This document shows, piece after piece, positions 26,355 to 32,461 of a DNA stretch of 64,000 nucleotides. This DNA is from an uncultured Latescibacterota bacterium (GTDB taxonomy: Bacteria; Latescibacterota; UBA2968; UBA8231), in NCBI GenBank assembly GCA_958295495.1, contig OY282352.1, forward strand, positions 5,898,049-5,962,048, read 5' to 3'. Every line of letters begins with the position of its first letter. Position 1 is the stretch's first letter. Below the pieces are notes generated by a model, which was given only the letters and a program-made list of their open reading frames with translations, was not told the origin of the DNA and did no database searches. Both the position numbers and the translations under genes were made by a program.

Positions 26355-27400
26355 GGGGCGTCGCACATCCAGTTTAGGGAAAAGCGGGCCAAGGTCAGGC
26401 GCTCGTAGGGCTGCTCGGCACCGCATTCATAGAGACAGGCGGCGCGGCCATCGGGCAGAGCGGCCAGACAGGAGTACGCGGCCGGGCCGGGGTGCAAGAC
26501 GCGGGCGGCGGCCCACGTTTGGCCGTCATCGTTGCTGAGCCGCACGGTCATGTTCTGGCGGGCCTCGGCGCTGGCCGGGTTGGAAAAGAGTAGGCTGGGG
26601 CCGACCCGGCGGATGCTGGCCTGACAGATCGGCTCGACGAGGACGGGATCGCGCGCTATTGACGACCAGCTCTGACCGCCATCGGTGCTAAACGAAACGG
26701 CGCGGGCGCGGATGCTTGGGTCGTAGTTGCGCATATTGAGCAGCAGGCGGCCGTCCCGCAGCTCGACCACTTCGCACTCGTTGACTTGGTCTTGAGGGGT
26801 TGAGCCGCCGAGCCGCCAGCTTTGGCCGCCATCGTCGCTGAGCAGGACGTGCGAGTAGTATTGCTTGGTGCCCGCTTCAATGTGGTCGCAGGGGACGACG
26901 AGCCGGCCGGTGGCTAGCTGGATGCCAGCGCCCGGGCCGGTGGCGTACCAAGTCCAGTTAGGTTGCTTGGTTGCGGCGGTAATCTCCACCGGAGGCGACC
27001 ACATACGGCCGTCGTCCTCGCTGCGCGTCAGCCACACCGTGCGGGTTCCCGCGCTCGTTTGGTCGATGATCTCGCGCTCGTGGTCGTGGCCGAGGTTGTG
27101 GGTCATCAGTAGGGAAATCGCACCCGTGCGAGCATCGACCACCGGGCAGGGATTGCCGCAGGTGTTCGGGCCGTCGTCCCACACCAGTTCAAAGGGAGCA
27201 AACGTCTGCCCGCCATCTTCGCTGCGCCGCAGCAGCATGTCGATGTCACCCGTGTCGCCGCGGGCGTTTTTGCGGCCCTCGCAAAAGGCGAGCACCGTGC
27301 CGGCGAGCGTGGTGGTCAGGGCCGGGATGCGGAAGGTATGGTAGCCTTGGGTCCCGCTCTCGAAGAGGTCTATGGAGTCGATCACGTCGTTGGTTCCCAT
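26351..27400 (-). CDS. Sialidase-family (BNR/Asp-box) protein
   Basis: A 349-residue six-bladed propeller of the sialidase family, which would hydrolyse or rearrange terminal sialic acids or related sugars. The FRIP motif stands at residues 23-26 with the first arginine of the triad. Five Asp boxes are visible: SEDGGQTF, SEDDGRMW, SDDGGQSW, STDGGQSW and SNDDGQTW. No signal peptide is evident, so it may act in the cytoplasm or reach the surface otherwise. ATG 27400 lies downstream of AAGGATT. Its stop overlaps the next gene by four bases. Many proteins of this group in environmental genomes act on substrates other than sialic acid. Confidence 0.88.
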   Translation of the reverse strand: MGTNDVIDSIDLFESGTQGYHTFRIPALTTTLAGTVLAFCEGRKNARGDTGDIDMLLRRSEDGGQTFAPFELVWDDGPNTCGNPCPVVDARTGAISLLMTHNLGHDHEREIIDQTSAGTRTVWLTRSEDDGRMWSPPVEITAATKQPNWTWYATGPGAGIQLATGRLVVPCDHIEAGTKQYYSHVLLSDDGGQSWRLGGSTPQDQVNECEVVELRDGRLLLNMRNYDPSIRARAVSFSTDGGQSWSSIARDPVLVEPICQASIRRVGPSLLFSNPASAEARQNMTVRLSNDDGQTWAAARVLHPGPAAYSCLAALPDGRAACLYECGAEQPYERLTLARFSLNWMCDAP

Positions 27401-27657
27401 ACCATAAATCCTTCTACCGGCTCAAGTCTTTTGGCCACTCGGTTGACGCCCATGAACGCGCCTTCAAGGGCCAGAGCACCTAGCAACGGCACGGTCTCCT
27501 CCGCATTGAATAAATGAAATAGTGTCCTCAGTCCGCTGCGGGTGAATATACTCCGTCGAATCGGAGTAGAGCAAGGGCGCATCCAAGTGCGGTTGCCGAG
27601 AAAAAGTACGTCTGCGTAGATTCGGGTCGGCCACCTTCTTTTATTCTGAGACGACAT
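27382..27657 (-). CDS. Possible small gene or remnant upstream of the sialidase gene
   Basis: A 91-residue frame, starting MSSQNKRRW at ATG 27657, that overlaps the first 19 bases of the sialidase gene. The last 45 residues (FNAEETVPLLGALALEGAFM and onward) look protein-like and helical, whereas the first half does not. It could be a decayed gene tail or a short coupled leader; no family is recognised. The rest of the 312-base divergent region 27401-27712 must hold promoters for both directions. Confidence 0.25.
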   Translation of the reverse strand: MSSQNKRRWPTRIYADVLFLGNRTWMRPCSTPIRRSIFTRSGLRTLFHLFNAEETVPLLGALALEGAFMGVNRVAKRLEPVEGFMVWEPTT

Positions 27658-27712
27658 GTAGAGAAGCAGGATTAGTGCTCGCCGACGACCATTAAACCGG
27701 AGGAAACGCGAC

Positions 27713-29092
27713 ATGGACCCCATAGCAGAGCTAGCCGAATTCGACCGCGAGACCGTCGCCCAAGCCAAAGCCGTCGAGCAGCGGATCCAAGCCGAGGGCT
27801 TTGCCGCCGGGCACACCATCCGCGATGTGCGCGTTTTCCGGGTGCTGATGCCTTGGATTGGGACCAAGCGCTGGGATGGCTCGGCCGAGGGGTTTACCTT
27901 TGCCGAATTCGAGACCGATAAGGGCTTGGTCGGCATTGCCGAGGGCACCAACGCGGACGCCGACGAATTAAAGGACAAAGTCCGCGGTAAAAATCCCTTT
28001 GACCCACGCATCCGCGCCGATATGGGCCTGGCCTACTGGGACCTGATCGGCAAAATCGCCAACCGGCCGTTGGGCCAGTACTTGCACGAACTCTTCGCGC
28101 TGGAGACCCCTTTGGCAGAGCGCGTACCAATGTCGGCCTATACTTGGTATAGCTTCCCCGACCTCAACGGCGAAAACGCCGTTACCTTTGAGAGTTATCC
28201 AACCTACGTGCAGGGCATTATCCGCGCCCACGGCTTCCACAACATCAAGCTCTCGATGTGCGATTTTGAGCCGCATCGCTATGTGGAATTGGTGCGCAAC
28301 ATCCGTGCGGCCGTGGGACCGGACGTGGACATCCGCGCCGATCCACACGCCTCTTGGGGCGAGGCGCAGGCACTGCGCTTTATGCGCGAGGTAGAGGACT
28401 GTCATCTGGAGTGGATTGAGGAGCCGGTGGGCGGGCGTTTCGCTCCCATCTTCCGCGCCGGTCATCGCCTGCGGCTGTTGAGCACCATACCGATCTCGTC
28501 GCACGCTTGGCTGCCGCCGCTGGTACCGCATCCCGATGCCAAGGGCCGCTACGGCGATGGTGCCCTAGACGCGGCACTGGATCTGGACGCGCTGCGCCGC
28601 TGGCAGCCGGCCGACATTTCCGCTCCCGACGCCTACGCCGGGCCGCTGGCACTCAAGCGCTACTACGACGCGGCGCGCTTTATGGGCATGGGGATCGGCA
28701 TGCACAGCGCTTATGAGCTGGGACCGGCGACGGCGATCCGCCTGCACATCGCCGCTTTCACCTTTCCCTACGAGATGCCCTATCACATCGTCTGGGGGCG
28801 GGACCGCGCCTTTCCACCCTTCTCGGCGCATGCGCTCGACGCGCATTACAACCAGTGGGCCGACGACGTGATCTGCGGCGGCAAGATGGCCTACGATCAG
28901 GGGTTCCTCGCCGTGCCCAAGGAGCCGGGGCTGGGCGTCGAACTCGATCCCGAGCGCCTGCGCCAATACGCTTTCAGCGAAGAGAAGGCCGCGGCCCATA
29001 CCCGCCACATCGAACAAATCCGCGCAACCCATCTCGACGCGCTGGGCTGGCGAGTGGAGCGCAGCGGCTGGCGGCGTTATCGGACGCGCTAG
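27713..29092 (+). CDS. Enolase-superfamily protein, glucarate-dehydratase-like, with altered metal site
   Basis: A 459-residue enolase-superfamily protein. Candidate active-site residues are K179 (IKLSM, in place of KxK), metal ligands D210 (RADPHASW) and E236/E237 (IEEP), and H331 (GMHSAYELG), which resembles the HSNNHF histidine of glucarate dehydratases. At the third metal-ligand position, where most relatives have Glu and glucarate dehydratases Asn, this protein reads TIPISSHAW (258-266). Activity may therefore differ. GGAGG precedes ATG 27713. It is divergent from the sialidase operon. Its last 14 codons contain a 25-bp sequence that recurs at 30611 and 32030, at the edges of the downstream cassettes. 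Confidence 0.82.
   Translation: MDPIAELAEFDRETVAQAKAVEQRIQAEGFAAGHTIRDVRVFRVLMPWIGTKRWDGSAEGFTFAEFETDKGLVGIAEGTNADADELKDKVRGKNPFDPRIRADMGLAYWDLIGKIANRPLGQYLHELFALETPLAERVPMSAYTWYSFPDLNGENAVTFESYPTYVQGIIRAHGFHNIKLSMCDFEPHRYVELVRNIRAAVGPDVDIRADPHASWGEAQALRFMREVEDCHLEWIEEPVGGRFAPIFRAGHRLRLLSTIPISSHAWLPPLVPHPDAKGRYGDGALDAALDLDALRRWQPADISAPDAYAGPLALKRYYDAARFMGMGIGMHSAYELGPATAIRLHIAAFTFPYEMPYHIVWGRDRAFPPFSAHALDAHYNQWADDVICGGKMAYDQGFLAVPKEPGLGVELDPERLRQYAFSEEKAAAHTRHIEQIRATHLDALGWRVERSGWRRYRTR
29049..29073. repeat. 25-bp cassette-boundary repeat, copy A (inside enolase-family 3' end)
   Basis: Exact 25-bp sequence shared with 30611-30635 and 32030-32054, same orientation. Similarity with the third copy extends, with mismatches, about 40 bases further right past the stop codon. 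It may be an attachment-like site at the 3' end of a gene. Confidence 0.85.
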
Positions 29093-29156
29093 GCGTTCTT
29101 TCTAAACCACAAAGACACTGGAGATTTTGGACTAGTGACCAATAGGCTGCTGCGAT

Positions 29157-30045
29157 TTACCGTTCTTCCATGAACTTCTTTATGTCTCTGCCGTAGCGCA
29201 CGAGGTTTTTCCGCTTCTTACCCCGACTTTCACACCCATCACTCGCAGAGTCAATTGCTGGACCAGCCTGCTCCCAGAAACCGGGAGCCGTCGGAAAGTA
29301 CGACCGCAGCCAATAGACCCTCCAGCTATCTTCCCTTAGATGCACGATACGTGCGATGGAATCAGAGATGCACTCTACTGGTCTCTTGGAACCCTTATCA
29401 AAAACATACTGTTTCGACATATAGTGCGCGGGATTGCCTTGGGTAACGACCACGTCGGGCTTGAGAATACTCACTTCCTTTTTGAGATAGCATCCACAAT
29501 TCTCGTATAATCGGTCGGGCTCTTGCCTTGATCCATTGAAGTTGGAGTAACACTTCCCCGTTCGTATTATGAACGAAGAGTTGCTCTATTATTCTTGTAC
29601 TCTCGTCCTTGTCATTTCCTGCTGGGGCTAGGCAGCTAAAGGGAGCAAGAAGGCTCCGGACGGTCGTCGTCGTCCCTCGCCAGTGCTGGCCCAGCCGGCA
29701 AGACCTACTCTCCTCAGTGGGACAAGGTGCCTTTAGCTCTGGCTTCGGAGCGGACAGGGAGACAACCACGATACGCGGGATGCGGTGGCCTTCGTACTCC
29801 CTTTTCTCGTAGTATTGGCTGACTGGAATGCACTCCGTCCGAGGTGAAAAGAGAAATCCCGTGTCTCCGACCGAACATTCATAGGCTTTCTTACAGGTAT
29901 CTCGACAGCTATCCTTCTTAGGACAACGGAAAGAGCTTAACATCTCTTCGTAATCGTAGCAGCCGTTTTCGTCTATCACTTTTTTCACAGACGCAATACT
30001 AGCTTCCTCGTAATACCTTTTGAGTTTGTTCTGCATCTCATTCAT
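29157..30045 (-). pseudogene. Uracil-DNA-glycosylase-like gene with cysteine cluster, frameshifted
   Basis: Two reading frames, MNEMQNKLK... (from ATG 30045) and ...SILKPDVVVTQGNPAHY... (ending 29157), make one protein of about 295 residues if a one-base shift near 29560-29575 is repaired; the joined part reads RTGKCYSNFNGSRQEPD then LYENCGCYLKKEV. Features: four cysteines near the N-terminus (CPKKDSCRDTCKKAYEC), which could bind iron-sulfur or zinc, a core strand PRIVVVSLSAPKPE and the later LKPDVVVTQGN, both like the uracil-DNA-glycosylase fold. The start is preceded by AAGGAG within DNA shared with the second cassette. The shift may be decay or a sequencing error. Family name unknown to me. 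Confidence 0.6.
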
Positions 30046-30065
30046 GCTTGGACTCCTTTTGGCGT

Positions 30066-30167
30066 CTAAGTGCTTGGCGAGTTGGTCAAGCGCGTCTTCG
30101 GCGCAATGGACGCGCCCCTAAGTCGGGCCGTGTCGAGGACGGGAGCTAAAGCAGCGGTCGGCGGCAT
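30066..30167 (-). CDS. Possible 33-residue leader peptide
   Basis: Short frame MPPTAALAPVLDTARLRG... with GGAGG nine bases before its ATG, lying between the coiled-coil gene and the glycosylase-like gene. The same frame is present unchanged at 31444-31545. It may be translated, or the segment may serve as untranslated leader; no similarity known. Confidence 0.3.
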   Translation of the reverse strand: MPPTAALAPVLDTARLRGASIAPKTRLTNSPST

Positions 30168-30224
30168 GGGGTGTTTTCCTCCGTGTTGGTTGGCCCCGGC
30201 CTATGCGAGCACCAAGGCAGGGGA

Positions 30225-30563
30225 TTATCCGGGCAAGCGGGTCAAGATCAGCGCACCCAGCGCAATCAGCGTTGTAAGCTGGATGCCGATAATCCAGCGG
30301 GTTAGACGGTCAATGCGGCGGTTTATCTCGGCGTTGTCCTGCCGTAAGGTGGCTATGTCCTCGCGTTGGTGGCTTTCGATGCGAGCCATGTCCTGCCGTA
30401 ACGCTTGGGTGCTCTCGCGTTGGTGGCTTTCGATGCGAGCCATGTCCTGTCGTAACGCTTGGGTGCTCTCGCGTTGGGTCGTCTCAATGCTGTCTAATCG
30501 CTTGGACAACTCGGCTACGATACCTTGCACAGGGTCGGGGTGAGTCTCGGGGGGCTGCTGCAT
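30225..30563 (-). CDS. Small coiled-coil membrane-anchored protein (cassette 1)
   Basis: A 112-residue protein. Residues 15-85 are a heptad coiled coil with the imperfect 18-residue unit RESTQALRQDMARIESHQ twice, then a partial unit. Residues about 88-108 (IIGIQLTTLIALGALILTRL) are a C-terminal membrane helix. AAGGAG lies nine bases before ATG 30563. It is the first gene of a two-gene cassette with the glycosylase-like gene 179 bases downstream. A near-identical paralogue is at 31602-31982. Proteins of this shape often tether or sense at the membrane; function unknown. The plus-strand frame across this region is broken between copies, so the minus strand is the coding one. Confidence 0.72.
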   Translation of the reverse strand: MQQPPETHPDPVQGIVAELSKRLDSIETTQRESTQALRQDMARIESHQRESTQALRQDMARIESHQREDIATLRQDNAEINRRIDRLTRWIIGIQLTTLIALGALILTRLPG

Positions 30564-30610
30564 GATGGGTTCTCCTTGTGATGCCCCGGCCAGCGTGTGC
30601 CAGCCAAGGC

Positions 30611-30635
30611 GGCGAGTGGAGCGCAGCGGCTGGCG
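30611..30635. repeat. 25-bp cassette-boundary repeat, copy B
   Basis: Identical to 29049-29073 and 32030-32054, same orientation. Six bases beyond it the MITE-like element begins. Confidence 0.85.
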
Positions 30636-30640
30636 GCACT

Positions 30641-30778
30641 AGCTGTTGAGTTATTCTGCATAATCCACGAAAAAGGGTTGGTTTGCAACCGTATAAGCCC
30701 CATTTTGGAGGCCTCCGGGTGCTGAAACCCCGTAGAATGCGCCTGACTTTTCCGATATTCGCGTTTGACTCAACAGCT
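30641..30778. mobile_element. MITE-like element with 11-bp inverted ends
   Basis: AGCTGTTGAGT (30641-30651) and its exact complement (30768-30778) bound a 138-bp non-coding segment. No clear target duplication is visible beyond CT. The right end supplies the last codons and stop of the glycosylase-like gene at 30770-31423, as expected if it inserted into that gene's 3' end. Confidence 0.6.
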
Positions 30779-31423
30779 TCTAAATTTGTCAGATTGAAAG
30801 ACACGCCCGAGCAAAGAATAACTCATTGCCCTCGGTACCCGATGCGAAGGATGGTAAAAGTCGATGACTCTGACGCGCCTTACGCGGGCCACATGGATAT
30901 CAAATCCACAATCCTGGAGCGCGATTCCAGGAAAGAGCAAGGACCACAGGCTACTGTCGCCGACCCCACCTATAATTACGTCCGGGTCGATGATTTCGAT
31001 CTGCCGACGCAGGAGCTCCTTGTCTCGGTCCGTAATAAATCGGATCTTTTCGGGGTCTGCTGAACCGGTCCCACCGACTTTCTTTAGATTCATAAATGAA
31101 ATGGAGCGAATGAGTTCCAACTCGTCCGCTTTTGCGTCGAATTCGGAAAGTGATGGGAAATCGTTCCAGACACCATAAGCCCACAGGCACAAACGCTTTG
31201 AGAATATGTACTTAACCTCTTTTAACCACCATTTCCGGTAGTCAGATCCTCGCCCTTCTGGGTGATTGGGTTCTTTCGCGACAAAGAGAAGCTTGGGTTC
31301 GGTGCTCTCGTAATTCTTCTCACAGACAATACCGTCGAGACACATAAGCTTGGCTTCTTCTCCCCTCCGCTGCTTCCACTCCTCGAATAGTTTATCCAGT
31401 ATCTTCGTCCTAGTCTCATTCAT
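30770..31423 (-). CDS. Uracil-DNA-glycosylase-like superfamily protein (cassette 2)
   Basis: A 217-residue protein whose pattern suggests the uracil-DNA-glycosylase fold: strand KLLFVAKEPN (where the catalytic water-binding loop lies), a tryptophan-rich helix, then IIDPDVIIGGVGDSSLW and the HPSHR segment corresponding to the C-terminal DNA-intercalating loop. It is not one of the classical UDG families by eye. It starts with the same bases (ATGAATGAGA) and AAGGAG site as the gene in cassette 1 and then differs completely, so the coding region seems exchanged behind a constant leader. The last codons and stop come from the MITE-like element. Possible DNA-repair or defence role is inference. 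Confidence 0.6.
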   Translation of the reverse strand: MNETRTKILDKLFEEWKQRRGEEAKLMCLDGIVCEKNYESTEPKLLFVAKEPNHPEGRGSDYRKWWLKEVKYIFSKRLCLWAYGVWNDFPSLSEFDAKADELELIRSISFMNLKKVGGTGSADPEKIRFITDRDKELLRRQIEIIDPDVIIGGVGDSSLWSLLFPGIALQDCGFDIHVARVRRVRVIDFYHPSHRVPRAMSYSLLGRVFQSDKFRSC

Positions 31424-31443
31424 GCTTGGACTCCTTTTGGCGT

Positions 31444-31545
31444 CTAAGTGCTTGGCGAGTTGGTCAAGCGCGTCTTCGGCGCAATGGACGCGCCCCTAAG
31501 TCGGGCCGTGTCGAGGACGGGAGCTAAAGCAGCGGTCGGCGGCAT
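31444..31545 (-). CDS. Possible 33-residue leader peptide, second copy
   Basis: Same 33-codon frame as at 30066-30167, with the same GGAGG upstream. It lies between the coiled-coil and glycosylase-like genes of cassette 2. Confidence 0.3.
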   Translation of the reverse strand: MPPTAALAPVLDTARLRGASIAPKTRLTNSPST

Positions 31546-31601
31546 GGGGTGTTTTCCTCCGTGTTGGTTGGCCCCGGCCTATGCGAGCACCAAGGCAGGG
31601 A

Positions 31602-31982
31602 TTATCCGGGCAAGCGGGTCAAGATCAGCGTACCCAGCGCAATCAGCGTTGTAAGCTGGATGCCGATAATCCAGCGGGTTAGACGGTCAATGCGGCGGTT
31701 TATCTCGGCGTTGTCCTGCCGTAAGGTGGCTATGTCCTCGCGTTGGTGGCTTTCGATGCGAGCCATGTCCTGTCGCAAGACGGCGTTGTCCTGCCGTAAC
31801 GCTTGGGTGCTCTCGCGTTGGTGGCTTTCGATGCGGGCCATGTCCTGTCGCAAGACAGCGTTGTCCTGCCGTAACGCTTGGGTGCTCTCGCGTTGGGTCG
31901 TCTCAATGCTGTCTAATCGCTTGGACAACTCGGCTACGATACCTTGCACAGGGTCGGGGTGAGTCTCGGGGGGCTGCTGCAT
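31602..31982 (-). CDS. Small coiled-coil membrane-anchored protein (cassette 2)
   Basis: A 126-residue paralogue of the protein at 30225-30563. N-terminus, coiled coil and C-terminal membrane helix are the same, but the unit QALRQDMARIE is expanded to QALRQDNAVLRQDMARIE in both repeats, adding 2 x 7 residues, exactly two heptad turns. The reading frame and heptad phase are kept, which argues that the protein is under selection. AAGGAG precedes ATG 31982. It is followed by the glycosylase-like gene of cassette 2. Confidence 0.72.
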   Translation of the reverse strand: MQQPPETHPDPVQGIVAELSKRLDSIETTQRESTQALRQDNAVLRQDMARIESHQRESTQALRQDNAVLRQDMARIESHQREDIATLRQDNAEINRRIDRLTRWIIGIQLTTLIALGTLILTRLPG

Positions 31983-32029
31983 GATGGGTTCTCCTTGTGA
32001 TGCCCCGGCCAGCGTGTGCCAGCCAAGGC

Positions 32030-32054
32030 GGCGAGTGGAGCGCAGCGGCTGGCG
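32030..32054. repeat. 25-bp cassette-boundary repeat, copy C
   Basis: Third exact copy. The following bases to about 32092 match, with mismatches, the sequence after the enolase-family stop codon, including CTAAACCAC. Confidence 0.85.
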
Positions 32055-32159
32055 ATGCTATCGGGAGCGTTAGGTTTTCTTACTAAACCACCTAAGTAAA
32101 CGACAGTAATCTAAGTTGTGGTACGGCCCTGAGTTAGGTTTATTTGTAATCGCCCAAAA

Positions 32160-32432
32160 TTGCATCTAAAACCGAAACACAGGAGCCGCACCCTGCTTAT
32201 TCATACGAGTAAAAAAGAGCTCACACAAGGGCCGGTATCTCTCTCGCGTCATCGTATCGACCTGATTAGTCGGTCGGTGTGTACGCTGAGCCAAGTGCGT
32301 TCGGTCAACCTGAAAAAACTCGCGTGTAGCCTACCGGGCATGGCTCAAATATACCTGCTGCCGAGCGTCTTCATCGTCGGTCCAATTGAATGCCCAAATC
32401 GTCATTATTTTTTCTCCTATTCGGATTTCTAG
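32160..32432 (+). pseudogene. Decayed N-terminal fragment of an IS4-type transposase
   Basis: The frame contains SRHRIDLISRSVCTLSQ and VRSVNLKKLACSLPGMAQ, resembling the N-terminal domain of IS4-group transposases, in which this segment is followed by an RYRRLQRFF-type block. After the GMAQ the similarity appears to shift to another frame and no catalytic domain follows. No inverted repeats were found. The rest of 31983-32461 shows no gene. Confidence 0.4.
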
Positions 32433-32461
32433 GGTTCCTACCTATTCGCCAAAACAGAGCT

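Larger units (their letters stand above)
30036..30635. repeat. Cassette repeat, copy 1 (about 600 bp)
   Basis: Nearly identical to 31414-32054. It contains, on the minus strand, the start codon region of the downstream gene, a 33-codon frame, the coiled-coil protein gene and the 25-bp boundary. Differences seen: one extra G near 30222, two missing 21-base units in the coiled-coil gene and a few substitutions. Confidence 0.92.
31414..32054. repeat. Cassette repeat, copy 2 (about 641 bp)
   Basis: Second copy of the repeat at 30036-30635, with two additional 21-base units in the coiled-coil gene. Both copies end at the 25-bp boundary sequence. Confidence 0.92.

Noticed and set aside
29157..29474. 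An independent 105-residue gene starting at a GTG
   Set aside because: The frame continues sensibly upstream of the GTG and joins the preceding gene after a one-base shift, so it is the 3' part of one broken gene.
30070..30543. A plus-strand frame across the cassette repeat
   Set aside because: In the second copy the same strand is frameshifted by one base, while the minus-strand coiled-coil gene stays intact in both.
30300..31960. CRISPR-like array because of regularly repeated short units
   Set aside because: The units are tandem heptad codons within a coiled-coil gene without spacers; no cas genes are near.
30300..32054. Direct-repeat pair as ends of a composite transposon
   Set aside because: No transposase lies within the repeats; the arrangement fits tandem duplication or cassette integration better.
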